This document shows, piece after piece, positions 26,915 through 36,505 of a DNA stretch of 64,000 bases; positions within the stretch are counted from its first letter, which is position 1, and every line of letters begins with the position of its first letter. The stretch covers positions 4,526,001 through 4,590,000 of the forward strand of contig NZ_CP048711.1 in the NCBI RefSeq assembly GCF_010669285.1, given 5' to 3'. The notes beneath the pieces are model-generated. The model was not told the DNA's origin, searched no databases, and was given only the letters and a program-made list of their open reading frames with translations. The stretch comes from Kineobactrum salinum (lineage in GTDB: Bacteria > Pseudomonadota > Gammaproteobacteria > Pseudomonadales > Halieaceae). Both the position numbers and the translations under genes were made by a program.

Positions 26915-27555
26915 ATGAATCACCTGGCTCACGCACTGCTGGCGGGCACTGACCCCGAATCCCTTGTTGGCAACATCGCGGGCGATTTTGTCCGGGGGCG
27001 ATTGCAGACCCTGCCTGTCAGCGACGGGGTGCGGGCGGGCATCCAGTTGCACCGGCAGGTCGATGTCTACACCGACGCTCATGCCGTACCGGCGCGCCTG
27101 CGCGACCTGTTCCGGCCCGGGATGAGGCGCTATGCGGGGATCATCCTCGATGTCGCTTTCGATCACTTTCTCTGTGTACATTGGCACCGTTTCAGCGGCC
27201 AGGGCCGACGTGAGTTTATCGACGGCGTCTATGCCACCCTCACAGAACACGGCACCAGCCTGCCCGAGGAGCTGGCGGCACTGCTGCCGCGCCTGATCGA
27301 GGTCGATTGGCTGGACCGCTGTATCAGCCTGGACGGCGTGGAACAAACCCTGTGCAGAATAGCTGCCAGACTGCGGCGGGGCAGCCCGCTGCCGGGGCCA
27401 TGGCGGATATTGAACAGCATTACGCCCCGCTGGAGGAGGGCTTTTTGCAATTCTTTCCGGACCTGGTGGCATTCACGGCTTTGCGTACTAACCCGGATCT
27501 GATGGGCGAGACCGCGCCCGACAGGAACGGGCGTGAGCGCTTGGCCTTTAGTTGA
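26915..27555 (+). CDS. acpH: Acyl-carrier-protein phosphodiesterase AcpH (frameshift)
   Basis: A repaired length of ~213 residues. The start MNHLAHALLAG, GNIAGDFVRGR, LHRQVDVYTDAH and DVAFDHFLCVHW match AcpH, which removes the 4'-phosphopantetheine arm from ACP. The frame is lost at GGGG (27394-27397); adding one G gives PGAMADIEQHYAPLEEGFLQFFPDL, the expected C-terminus. The final 8 bp overlap the end of the convergent regulator gene. Confidence 0.85.
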
Positions 27556-28267
27556 AGCCGGAATTCACCAGGCCCCGCAGGGCCTCGTCGAAATGCCGTG
27601 ACAACGCTTCGGTGGCTTTGGCGGTGTCACGCGCAGCGATGGCGTCTGCGATGGCCGCGTGCCAGTCCATCACGGCGAGCCGTTCTTCGGGTTTGGTCCG
27701 CGCCTGCCAGACAATGGGATTGGTCTCGCGCATCGCCGAGGTAAGTGAAGATATCAGCACCGGATACAGGGGGTTGCGGGTGGCTTCGGCAATGGTGAGG
27801 TGAAATTCGATATCGTGCTCGGTCATGGTCGCGATGTCGCCATGCGTTTCACGCATCAGGCCAGCCAGTTCCTCCAGCCGCCGGGCAGTTCGCTCGCTGC
27901 GGTGCATGCAGGCCAATGCAACCGCCCGCATCTCAATCGACCGGCGTATGTCCCATATTTGTTGCACAGTGACCTGCTGGGTGCGCAGTCCGTGGCTCAG
28001 GGTGAGCGCCATTACTGAACCGTCGAAGGCGTGTACCCGAGCGCGCCGGCCCGAACTGACCTCGATGATATTCATCGCGGCCAGTGCCTTGAAGGCCTCC
28101 CGCACGACGGTTCTGCTGACATTCAGGAGCTGGCCGAACTCCCCTTCGCTGAGTATCGGGTCGCCCACACGGAGCTGGTTGTCCCGAATGTAGGTAATCA
28201 GTGCCTTGACCACATTCTGTACCAGTGTTTCCGGTTGCGGGTCCGGGCTTTCCTTGGCACTGCTCAC
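27548..28267 (-). CDS. GntR-family transcription regulator, FCD subfamily
   Basis: A 239-residue regulator. The winged helix-turn-helix is at ~35-90 (LSEGEFGQLLNVSRTVVREAFKAL). The FCD effector domain carries its metal-binding pattern: FHLTIAEATRNP, W-H-A-A-I and RHFDEAL. FCD regulators sense small organic acids. It is transcribed divergently from the tannase-like gene, so it is a candidate repressor of the uptake/catabolic run that follows. GTG 28267 is chosen because homology begins there and an AGGAAA lies upstream; the frame is open ~60 codons further. Confidence 0.88.
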   Translation of the reverse strand: MSSAKESPDPQPETLVQNVVKALITYIRDNQLRVGDPILSEGEFGQLLNVSRTVVREAFKALAAMNIIEVSSGRRARVHAFDGSVMALTLSHGLRTQQVTVQQIWDIRRSIEMRAVALACMHRSERTARRLEELAGLMRETHGDIATMTEHDIEFHLTIAEATRNPLYPVLISSLTSAMRETNPIVWQARTKPEERLAVMDWHAAIADAIAARDTAKATEALSRHFDEALRGLVNSGFN

Positions 28268-28394
28268 ATGACTGTTTCCTGAACACGGGATAAAGAGGTC
28301 GCCGACAAGTGCGGGGAGAACGACGCAGCCAATCATATCGACAGGAGTCCGAGCGGACAATGGGTATCTCCCTGTAAACGAATAGCTGACTGCA

Positions 28395-28411
28395 AACCTA
28401 TAATACAGGTT
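28395..28411. promoter_or_regulatory. Operator-like palindrome over a -10 box
   Basis: The 17-bp near-palindrome AACCTATAATACAGGTT lies in the 208-bp gap between the FCD regulator and the tannase gene and contains TATAAT (28399-28404). Arms AACCT/AGGTT resemble GntR-family half-sites. A good -35 at 17 bp is not evident. Assignment to this regulator is inference. Confidence 0.4.
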
Positions 28412-28475
28412 GACTATAACCAATGCTATCAGTAGCCTGTCCATCCCTGATTACAAGAACAGGTGAGTGCGGGCC

Positions 28476-30089
28476 ATGAGATGGGCTGGTCAGAAGGAGT
28501 GGGGCTTTTCCACTGGAGCGAGAACAATACTGGCAGCCGCCTGCTGCTATGTATCCCTGGTGGGATGTGCCCCGGAAAGGGCTGTACTGGCGGCGCCCGC
28601 GGGGGGTGAGTCCGGCGCGGGACTGGCAGAAGCTTGCCAGACCCTGCTGCCCCAATCTCCCGGCAGCGCGGTGAGCCTGGTGGAGGCACGTCTGGTCACG
28701 CCTTCCGCCGCGGGCCGGGAATACTGCAAAATCACTGCCGCGCGGATTGATTCGGGTCTCAAGTTCAATGTCTGGCTGCCCACCCGTGACTGGAACAGCA
28801 AGTTGGCCTTCATTGGTGGTGGCGGCTTTGACGGGGTATTGCTGGACGAGAAATTCGAGCTCGTTTTCAGCCCGTCAGTGCTGGACGACGGCTATGCCAT
28901 CGCCTCCACAAACGGGGGGTACGACAAGCCCGCGAGCTTGAATCCCCTGACCTATTTCAAGGCCGAATTCGCAGCTGACCCGGAAGCGCGGGCCGATTTC
29001 ATGTATCGCTCGGAGCAGCGGGCGCTGCCCCACATCAAGCAGCTGGTGGAGGGCTTCTATGGCTCCGGGCCCCGGTTCAGCTACTTCGAAGGCTGTTCCA
29101 TGGGGGGCCACGACGCGCTGTTGCTGGCGCAACGCGAGCCCGAGGCCTTCGACGGCATCATTGCCCGCGCTCCCGCCGGTAACGTGGTCGGCCTGTTCAT
29201 GCAGTTCAATCGGATAGCCGCCCATATGCGCAATACCGATTCTGCGCTGAACACAGACCAGCAAGCCCATCTGGCCCGGGCCGTATTGGCCCGCTGTGAC
29301 GCAATGGATGGACTGGCGGACGGCATTATCGCCAGGCCAGAGGCCTGTGATTTTGAGCCGGCCTCGCTGGCATGCGGCAGTTCTTCCCACCCGCATTGTC
29401 TGGCGCCGGAACAGGTCGCCCTGGTGGAACACATCACCACACCCATGGCGCTGGGCGCGGAGGCAATCGTGCATCCGGGATTCCATTTTGGCGGCGAGGA
29501 CCTCACGGCTGGCTGGGGGCAGTACATCTGGCCCGGGCTGCTCGGATATACCGTCCAGGGGCTGTTCTCAGACGGCTTCATCCGCTCGTTTGTCGCCCAG
29601 GACCAGAACTTCGACACGGCGAGCTGGGAGCCGGAACGGTGGCTTGACCAACTGCAGGAGATCGCCGGTCAGTTCAACGCGACCGATCCCGACCTCGGTG
29701 CACTGCATGATCGGGGGGCGAAACTGATCCTGTGGAACGGCACCCTGGACAGCTCGGTCAGTCCTCGCGATACCGTGAATTACTATCGGGCCGTGGTGGA
29801 GACCATGGGGGTCGAACGCGCCGACGAGACCCTCGAACTGTTTCTGGCACCCGGGGTCGGGCACTGCAGGGGTGGGCCCGGGCCCGATCGGGTCGACCTG
29901 ATGGAAGCCCTCTCAATGTGGGTGGAGCAGGATACACCGCCGTCCCGGCAGGCGCGGGTCCTGACCCGGCGTGACGAGGCGGGAGAGATCCAGGCCACTT
30001 TGCCCCTGTGCAAATTTCCAGCCTATCCCCGCTATCGCGGGGAGGGCGACCCCGCGTTAGCGGGCAGTTACAGCTGCCACGAGGATTGA
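28476..30089 (+). CDS. Tannase/feruloyl esterase-family hydrolase, lipoprotein-like
   Basis: A 537-residue protein. The N-terminus ends in VSLVGC, a plausible lipobox giving outer-membrane or periplasmic anchoring. The family triad is visible: nucleophile Ser in EGCSMGGHDAL (~residue 210), Asp in LWNGTLDSSVSP and His in GVGHCRGG. The Cys next to Ser and the Cys next to His form the CS-D-HC disulfide typical of tannases, feruloyl esterases and MHETase relatives. Start ATG 28476 lies 10 bp after AGGTG; a GTG at 28467 is possible. Likely cleaves an ester outside the cytoplasm, feeding the receptor and transporter downstream. Substrate unknown. Confidence 0.88.
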   Translation: MRWAGQKEWGFSTGARTILAAACCYVSLVGCAPERAVLAAPAGGESGAGLAEACQTLLPQSPGSAVSLVEARLVTPSAAGREYCKITAARIDSGLKFNVWLPTRDWNSKLAFIGGGGFDGVLLDEKFELVFSPSVLDDGYAIASTNGGYDKPASLNPLTYFKAEFAADPEARADFMYRSEQRALPHIKQLVEGFYGSGPRFSYFEGCSMGGHDALLLAQREPEAFDGIIARAPAGNVVGLFMQFNRIAAHMRNTDSALNTDQQAHLARAVLARCDAMDGLADGIIARPEACDFEPASLACGSSSHPHCLAPEQVALVEHITTPMALGAEAIVHPGFHFGGEDLTAGWGQYIWPGLLGYTVQGLFSDGFIRSFVAQDQNFDTASWEPERWLDQLQEIAGQFNATDPDLGALHDRGAKLILWNGTLDSSVSPRDTVNYYRAVVETMGVERADETLELFLAPGVGHCRGGPGPDRVDLMEALSMWVEQDTPPSRQARVLTRRDEAGEIQATLPLCKFPAYPRYRGEGDPALAGSYSCHED

Positions 30090-30136
30090 CCGGACAGCGA
30101 CGCCAGACCATCTCAACTTTGCAGGAGAAAAGTATA

Positions 30137-32269
30137 ATGCAGAACTTCAAGTACAACCCCCGCTGGACCGCGCTTGCACTTGCGGCTGCCACCCTGACCC
30201 CGGCAGCACTGGCGCAGGACGGCAGTGCGAATGCACCTGACCGCGTGCCTGCCGCCGGTGCGCTGGAGGAGATCGTGGTGACCTCGCGCCGCAGGGAGGA
30301 GAGTCTCGCCGACGTGCCGGTTGCCGTGACTGCATTCAGTGCCAGCCAGCTCAATGCCCTGCAGATTTACGCGGTCAAGGACATCGCCGCCTACAGTCCC
30401 GGCCTCAACATCAACTCGGATTCCGTGGGGCGCGCCTTCGTGTCCATTCGTGGTGTGGGTACCACCTTGATTGATACAGTGCAGCCCGGGGTCGGTATCT
30501 TTATCGATGGCATCTACCAACCCAACACCTCCTACCTGAACAGTCCGCTGCTCGATGTCGAACGGATCGAAGTATTGCGTGGTCCCCAGGGCACTCTGTT
30601 TGGCAACAATACCCTGGGGGGTGCGATCAACGTCATCACCCAGCAGCCCGGCAATGAATTCAGCGGCCGCGCGAGTGCGGCCTACGCCGGCCCTGACGAT
30701 TTCCAGTCGGCCTCACTGAGCGTGAGCGGCGCACTGCTGCCGGATGTGCTGCAGGTGCGTGCAGGCGCGGCCTTCCACCGTCACGACGGTTTTATGGAAA
30801 ACCTGCTGGTGGGGGGCGAGGGCAATCCGCTGGAGCAGAACAGTGCCAATGCGACCATTGTCTTCCGTCCGCTCGATACAGCCACCTTCACTCTCAACAC
30901 CCGCTATGACGAAGTGGAGGGAGGCTCGACGCCCTACCGCTGGGTCGAGGGCCCGACTGACTACCAGTACAGCGCTCTGTCCAACCTCAATAGCATAGCC
31001 ACCTACGAGTACAAAAGCGTGGATCTCACGGGCGAATTCGATCTCGCTGCACTCAATAGCACGCTCACAGCTACCGGTGCTTTTTACCGGCGGGACAACC
31101 ATGGCGACAACGATGGCGACTATGGCCCCATGGATTTTGTGCGCCGCTACAGCGAAAGTCGACTCGACACCAGTACGCTGGAGGTCCGCTTCGATACTGA
31201 ATTCAACGACCGGCTCTCAACCCTGGTGGGCGTATTCCTGAACGAATCCGAGACCGAGGCCTCCCTGCTGACGACGGTGGTGCCGCTGGGTGTGACCGCG
31301 CCCAGCGCCAGCAGCGCCGAAAGCGAGGCCCTGGGCATTTTTGCGAACGTGTTTTACCGTTTCAGTGATTCGCTGGAGCTGGCGGCGGGCCTGCGTTACG
31401 ACCGGCAGGAACTGGAAGGTTCGGCCGCAACCACGGCCGACACCTACAAGGCCAACGAGTGGCAGCCCCGGGTCTCCCTGACTCGGTTCTGGAGCGAGGA
31501 GCTGATGACCTATGCCTCGGTGGCGCGCGGGTTTCGCGCCGGCGGCCAGAATGGTCCCGGCGCACCCAACCTGATCTACCAGGGCGACTCTGTCTGGACC
31601 TATGAAATAGGGTCGAAGGCGCAGCTGCTGGATCGCAAACTGACCCTGAACCTGGCGGCATTCTACAATGATTATTCCGACTTCATCGGCCAGAATGCGA
31701 TCGCACCGAACCAGGATATACCCGAGTCCTTTGTTACCATTGACCTGAACACCGGCGATGTCGAGAGCTATGGCATCGAAGTCGAGGCTCATTACACACC
31801 GACTGAGCGCTGGCTGTTCGACGCCAGCCTGACGCTGCTGCACGCACGGGTCACGGACGATTCCGCCTTCCGTGAAACCACCGGCTTCGCACTGCCCACC
31901 GACAGGATCCTGTTTACCCCGGACTGGAACTACTATTTGGCCGGCCACTACGTATTGCCGGTGGGAGACAACAGCCTCACCTTCAACCTGGGCCTGACCG
32001 CCAAGGGCGAGCGCGAGGGATCTTCCCTGAGTGAGACATTCTCACCCACACTGAAGGCCTACTACTTGCTGGACGGCTTCGTTGCCTATCAGCATGGCCG
32101 CTTCGAAGTGGCGCTGTTCGGCAAGAACCTGTTGAACGAAGAGTATTTTGAGTCCTATATCGATCAGTCCCTGTTGCAGCGCGCCGGTTTGCCGCCCGCG
32201 TTGGTGTCCAGTCTGGGTATTCCCGGTCCGGAACGGCGCGTGGGCCTGCGGGTCAGCATGGAGTTCTAA
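30137..32269 (+). CDS. TonB-dependent outer-membrane receptor
   Basis: A 710-residue receptor: signal peptide (ends ALAQ), TonB-box-like EEIVVTSRRREESL, plug domain (VKDIAAYSPGLNI, FVSIRGVGTT, ERIEVLRGPQGTLFGNNTLGGAINV), then a 22-strand-type barrel ending LRVSMEF with the usual terminal Phe. AGGAGA precedes ATG 30137. It lies between the esterase and the flavoprotein, with its stop touching the next ATG, so one operon is likely. The subfamily fits the iron-independent receptors common in marine oligomer/aromatic degraders; the ligand is unknown. Confidence 0.92.
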   Translation: MQNFKYNPRWTALALAAATLTPAALAQDGSANAPDRVPAAGALEEIVVTSRRREESLADVPVAVTAFSASQLNALQIYAVKDIAAYSPGLNINSDSVGRAFVSIRGVGTTLIDTVQPGVGIFIDGIYQPNTSYLNSPLLDVERIEVLRGPQGTLFGNNTLGGAINVITQQPGNEFSGRASAAYAGPDDFQSASLSVSGALLPDVLQVRAGAAFHRHDGFMENLLVGGEGNPLEQNSANATIVFRPLDTATFTLNTRYDEVEGGSTPYRWVEGPTDYQYSALSNLNSIATYEYKSVDLTGEFDLAALNSTLTATGAFYRRDNHGDNDGDYGPMDFVRRYSESRLDTSTLEVRFDTEFNDRLSTLVGVFLNESETEASLLTTVVPLGVTAPSASSAESEALGIFANVFYRFSDSLELAAGLRYDRQELEGSAATTADTYKANEWQPRVSLTRFWSEELMTYASVARGFRAGGQNGPGAPNLIYQGDSVWTYEIGSKAQLLDRKLTLNLAAFYNDYSDFIGQNAIAPNQDIPESFVTIDLNTGDVESYGIEVEAHYTPTERWLFDASLTLLHARVTDDSAFRETTGFALPTDRILFTPDWNYYLAGHYVLPVGDNSLTFNLGLTAKGEREGSSLSETFSPTLKAYYLLDGFVAYQHGRFEVALFGKNLLNEEYFESYIDQSLLQRAGLPPALVSSLGIPGPERRVGLRVSMEF

Positions 32270-33649
32270 ATGCAAAGCTTCCTTGAACAACTTCGTACCC
32301 TGGTCGGCGCCGACGCCGTGGTGGAGGGCGAGGCACTTGCAGCGCGGGCCTCCAGCTACTGGGACCCCGCACCGCTACGGGCGCTAGCGCTGGTCCGGCC
32401 ACGCACTAGTGCCGAAGTCAGTGCGGTCCTGAAGCTGTGTCATCAGCACGGCCAAAGCGTGGTCACCCATGGTGGCCTGACTGGCTGCGTGGATGGTGCG
32501 GTAGTGAATGAGCGCGATCTGGTTCTGTCGCTGGAGCGCATGACGGCTATTGAGGATATCGATACTGTGGGGCGCACGGCCACGGTTCAGGCCGGTGCGG
32601 TTCTGCAAACAGTACAGGATGCTGTGGCCGAATTCGGCCTGCTCTTCCCACTCGACCTCGGCGCGCGGGGCTCCTGCACGATAGGCGGCAACGTGGCAAC
32701 CAACGCCGGCGGGATCAGTGTCATCCGCTATGGCATGATGCGCGAGCTGGTGCTGGGACTGGAGGCCGTACTGGCGGATGGGACGGTTATCTCGTCCCTC
32801 AACACCATGCTGAAAAACAACGCGGGCTATGATCTCAAACAGTTGTTTATCGGTACCGAGGGCACGCTGGGTGTGGTTACCAGGGTCGTTCTCAAATTGA
32901 AGGAGGCACCGGTCAGTGTGAATACAGCATTGGTCGCTCTCACCAGCTTCGAAGCGGTCTGTGACCTGTTAAAAAGCCTGGAACGGACCCTGGGGGGGAA
33001 TCTCAGCGCATTCGAAGTGATGTGGGGCGCGTATTTCCATGCGGTCACCGAACCCGGTTGGCACCGCCCCCCGATGTCCAGGGACCACGCCTACTATGTC
33101 GTGCTGGAGGCGCGGGGCGCCGATGCGAGGGCCGATAACCTGCAATTCATGACCGCGCTGGAGCAGGTACTGGAAGATGGCATGGTGGAGGACGCCATTA
33201 TTCCCAAATCAGTGGCGGAACGCGACGCGCTGTGGTCGATTCGGGAGGATTTTGAGGCAATTACTGCGCACGACCCGACCTTTCTTTATGATGTCAGCCT
33301 GCCCATCAGGCACATGGCCAGCTATGTCGATGAGGTCAAGAGCAGGCTTCAGCAACAGTGGCCTGCAGGTCGATGCTACGTTCTGGGCCATATCGGCGAC
33401 GGCAACCTGCACCTGTTCGTGAGCCCGGGGGAGGGTGATCGCAACCTCCATCCCCTTGCCGACGAGGCTGTGTATCAGCCGCTGATGCCTCTGGGTGGCT
33501 CTGTGTCAGCCGAACATGGCATCGGCCTGGAGAAAAAATCCTGGCTCGAGCTGAGCCGCAGCACTGGGGAGCTTGCGCTGATGCGGCTACTGAAGCGAAC
33601 ACTGGATCCACAGACTCTGCTCAACCCGGGGAAAGTGTTCGATGTCTAG
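32270..33649 (+). CDS. FAD-linked D-2-hydroxyacid dehydrogenase (GlcD/D2HGDH-like)
   Basis: A 459-residue flavoprotein. The PCMH FAD-binding domain has THGGLTGCVDGAV and LGARGSCTIGGNVATNAGG. The C-terminal FAD_oxidase_C domain has the metal/substrate histidines in GHIGDGNLHLFV and AEHGIGLEKKSW. The family oxidises D-lactate, glycolate, D-2-hydroxyglutarate and similar acids. Its position after esterase and receptor, with an FCD regulator upstream, suggests it handles an acid released from the imported compound. ATG immediately follows the receptor stop. Confidence 0.88.
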   Translation: MQSFLEQLRTLVGADAVVEGEALAARASSYWDPAPLRALALVRPRTSAEVSAVLKLCHQHGQSVVTHGGLTGCVDGAVVNERDLVLSLERMTAIEDIDTVGRTATVQAGAVLQTVQDAVAEFGLLFPLDLGARGSCTIGGNVATNAGGISVIRYGMMRELVLGLEAVLADGTVISSLNTMLKNNAGYDLKQLFIGTEGTLGVVTRVVLKLKEAPVSVNTALVALTSFEAVCDLLKSLERTLGGNLSAFEVMWGAYFHAVTEPGWHRPPMSRDHAYYVVLEARGADARADNLQFMTALEQVLEDGMVEDAIIPKSVAERDALWSIREDFEAITAHDPTFLYDVSLPIRHMASYVDEVKSRLQQQWPAGRCYVLGHIGDGNLHLFVSPGEGDRNLHPLADEAVYQPLMPLGGSVSAEHGIGLEKKSWLELSRSTGELALMRLLKRTLDPQTLLNPGKVFDV

Positions 33650-33690
33650 TGCGCGGGCATCCCATCGGCTTTCCCGAGGGCGCCGCTGAG

Positions 33691-34608
33691 ATGTTTCTGA
33701 AACTCTTCCCGCTATGGGCACCGCTGGCGGCACTGGTGGGCTTCCTGGGAGCACCGCTACTGGCGTCCTGGGGCGGGGCGATTGTGCCGCTGCTGATGTT
33801 GGTAATGCTGTGCATGGGGCTGACCCTGAAGCCGGTGGACTTTGTCGCCCTGGGAACCTGCAAACGTGCCTTCCTGGTGGGGATGTTGCTGCAGTTCACG
33901 GTGATGCCATTGGCGGCGCTGCTGATCGCGACCCTGGTTGATCTCGGCCCGGAGCTGACCATCGGCCTGGTACTGGTGGGGAGCGTGGCGGGAGGTACCT
34001 CGTCCAATGTGATGACCTATCTCGCCGGTGGCAACGTTGCGCTGTCGGTTTCCATGACCGCCTGCTCGACGCTGGCGAGTACGGTAATGACGCCACTGCT
34101 GCTGGCCTTCCTGGTCGGTTCCAGCGTACAGGTGCCCGCCGCGGAGATGATGCTGAGCCTGGTGCAAATCATCCTGCTACCGGTGGGTATTGGGGTACTG
34201 GTCAACACACTGGCAGCGGGCGCGATGACAACGCGCTTGCACGCAGCGCTGGCGCCACTGTCGGTAATGACGATCCTGCTGATCATAGCCATCGTCGTGG
34301 CCATCAATGCGCAGCGGGTGGCCGAGGTCGCGGTGGTCGTAGTGCTGGCCACCCTGGCCCACAACGTTACCGGCCTCACCCTGGGTTACCTGACGGCCCG
34401 TCTTGTCGGCTTTGACAGCGTGATCTGCCGCACCATAGCCATTGAAGTGGGCATGCAGAACTCGGGGCTGGCAACGGCTCTGGCATTGAAGTTCTTCACT
34501 CCGCTCAGTGCGTTGCCGGGAGCGATCTTCAGTGTCTGGCTGAATATTACCGGCTCCGTGTTTGCTTCGGTGATGACCTGGTCGGATAGCCGCAAGCCCC
34601 GGAAATGA
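33691..34608 (+). CDS. BASS-family sodium:organic anion symporter
   Basis: A 305-residue membrane protein with nine or ten helices. Family hallmarks are VLVGSVAGGTSSNVMTYLAGGN, the broken helix with its G-G-T-S-x-x-x-T-x-x-A-x-G-N pattern, and ALSVSMTACSTLAST and IEVGMQNSGLATALA. BASS transporters import bile acids, pantoate, 2-keto acids and similar anions with sodium. A GTG at 33649 overlapping the previous stop is an alternative start; ATG 33691 begins the first helix. It is the inner-membrane partner expected for the receptor two genes upstream. Confidence 0.9.
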   Translation: MFLKLFPLWAPLAALVGFLGAPLLASWGGAIVPLLMLVMLCMGLTLKPVDFVALGTCKRAFLVGMLLQFTVMPLAALLIATLVDLGPELTIGLVLVGSVAGGTSSNVMTYLAGGNVALSVSMTACSTLASTVMTPLLLAFLVGSSVQVPAAEMMLSLVQIILLPVGIGVLVNTLAAGAMTTRLHAALAPLSVMTILLIIAIVVAINAQRVAEVAVVVVLATLAHNVTGLTLGYLTARLVGFDSVICRTIAIEVGMQNSGLATALALKFFTPLSALPGAIFSVWLNITGSVFASVMTWSDSRKPRK

Positions 34609-35056
34609 TCGAAAGTAATCCACGCGCCTGTCCTGTCTGCACCACCTGCCGACGCCGAGGGAGACCTCTGTCCGGGGCAGGCTGGACGTAAAGGCATACC
34701 AACCCCGACGTAGCCGTGGCGAGTAAGCTGTGGCAGCCATTGCAGCTGCGCCCAGCCGATGTCCACGAGGGAATACGTTCCACCTTCCAGTTCCAGCTGC
34801 CGCTGCCCAAACCGGGCTTGCCATAGCGCCACGAAAGCCGGACCGAAGCTGATTGCCAGCGCGGGAACGGAGGAGCGGGCACGGGAGGTGTGTTCGCTCG
34901 ATCACGTCCCTATCGAATAAACAGTAAAAATACACGTTGCCCACTAAAGCTCAAGTGGCATGAGATATATGAATACGAAAGCAGAATAATGAATTTGACC
35001 TGGGGGCTGGTCCCCGAGAGACTGAAAGCACGTAAAAATAAGGAGTTTCAATTAAT
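34609..35056. other. Intergenic stretch with possible gene scrap
   Basis: No convincing gene. A minus-strand stretch (~34650-34830) reads ALWQARFGQRQLELEG and TYSLVDIGWAQLQWLP, which looks protein-like but lacks a start, shifts frame and has no recognised family; it may be the stump of a lost gene. The right half turns AT-rich from ~34920, marking entry into a different compositional region. Confidence 0.35.
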
Positions 35057-36343
35057 ATGACATCTCGTTGCACGTTAACCTCGGCTGCGTTGCACTGCGT
35101 TCCCAGACGGTTGGGCTCGCTCGTGCTCGCACTCGGCTTGCTCGCCCTCGCGGCAACAGCGCCGGCTGGAGCGCGGCAGGATGCCTCGCCCACATCCGCA
35201 CACGCAGATAAGGCTCCGGTGTCTGATGTCCCGCCTTCGCTTGTCAAACTGCGCTCCGCCTGGGCTGACGACGGCATCATGCCTTTGACATTGAGTCACA
35301 TGGATAGAATCTATCCTACGCGCACTGTGCCGCATGCTGGGGAGCCATGGATAATACCCCGTAATGACAGGCAACTCGACTTTGACTACGAGTTCGAAGG
35401 GAAGACCTATCGAGCGGAGGATGCGCTCGACCGCACCTATACCAATGCATTGTTGATTATCAAGAATGGAAAGATTATTTACGAGAAGTACCGTAACAAT
35501 TCTGAAGAGCATGACAGGTTTGCGGGCTTTTCCATGAGCAAGTCAGTCACATCCCTGCTCGTGGGTTGTGCTCTGGAGCAAGGCAGAATTGGATCGCTTG
35601 ATGACCCCATTGACAAGTATTTGCCTGAGCTGGATGGCAGTGGCTATCAGGGCGTAAGTATCCGGCAGCTGCTTCAGATGCGTTCAGGTGTCGCTCATGA
35701 CGAGGACTATAGTGACCTTCGAGCCATCCCACCTGCAAGCCCCAGATTCGCTATGATGGACAATGTCATGCGCTATGTCGACGACGCGCTGGTCGTGGAA
35801 AGAGTCCGGGATCCGGGATCGAAATTTCAGTACCTGAATCTGGATACCGGTGTGCTCGGCTGGCTCATCGAACGGGTGAGCGGCGGATACAATATTTCTG
35901 CCTATACGACAGTCTGTCTTTGGGAGCCTCTCGGTGCTGAATCGGATGCGTTTTTCGTCATGGACGGGCCAGCGGGTGTGGGTCGTGAATTCAACGCGGC
36001 AGGGTTCAACGCCACGGTGCGCGACTGGGCCCGGATCGGACTAATGATGCTCAACAACGGTCAGGCGAAACGCCGCGTAGTATCTGAACAATGGGTGAAA
36101 GAGTCCACGACGCCACTGCCCACCGGTCGGCCAGGTCGGCCGGGGTACGGGTATCAATGGTGGACGGTAAAGGATTCTCCGGCATTCCAGGCATCAGGGC
36201 GCTTTGGTCAAAGGGTGTTCGTTGACCCCGCCACAGAAACCGTGGTCATCAAGGCCAGCCATTTTCCGGTCTCTGAGTTCGATGCGGCAGGTCGTGAAAC
36301 TGACGCGTTTCTCGCAGCTGTATCCAGGTGGAGGCCGCGCTGA
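35057..36343 (+). CDS. Serine hydrolase of the beta-lactamase/NylB fold, exported
   Basis: A 428-residue protein with a signal peptide (ends ATAPAGA). Motif 1, S-x-x-K, is FSMSKSVTSLL (~residue 155); motif 2, Y-x-N, is FQYLNLDTGVLGW. The KTG box is replaced by SGRFGQRVFVDP, as in class C-like esterases and 6-aminohexanoate-dimer hydrolases rather than true beta-lactamases. Probably a periplasmic esterase or amidase. Base composition is lower in GC than the upstream operon. It precedes the second TonB-dependent receptor by ~160 bp. Confidence 0.85.
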   Translation: MTSRCTLTSAALHCVPRRLGSLVLALGLLALAATAPAGARQDASPTSAHADKAPVSDVPPSLVKLRSAWADDGIMPLTLSHMDRIYPTRTVPHAGEPWIIPRNDRQLDFDYEFEGKTYRAEDALDRTYTNALLIIKNGKIIYEKYRNNSEEHDRFAGFSMSKSVTSLLVGCALEQGRIGSLDDPIDKYLPELDGSGYQGVSIRQLLQMRSGVAHDEDYSDLRAIPPASPRFAMMDNVMRYVDDALVVERVRDPGSKFQYLNLDTGVLGWLIERVSGGYNISAYTTVCLWEPLGAESDAFFVMDGPAGVGREFNAAGFNATVRDWARIGLMMLNNGQAKRRVVSEQWVKESTTPLPTGRPGRPGYGYQWWTVKDSPAFQASGRFGQRVFVDPATETVVIKASHFPVSEFDAAGRETDAFLAAVSRWRPR

Positions 36344-36505
36344 TCACGTTGACGGTGCCGAACCAAGACCACGTGGACATCCTCGCCGTCAGACCCACCG
36401 AGGCGGAAAGGTTGGTGGGATTATTCAAACACTCGGCGTGCCTGAAAATTAGAGTGGTCCTTCTGGAGTCTCTAAGAGTACGCTTCAAGCAGAGGGCAGA
36501 CATAA

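Noticed and set aside
35057-36343. Serine hydrolase as a class C beta-lactamase resistance gene
   Set aside because: The KTG box is missing and it is more like NylB/esterase relatives; resistance is not supported.
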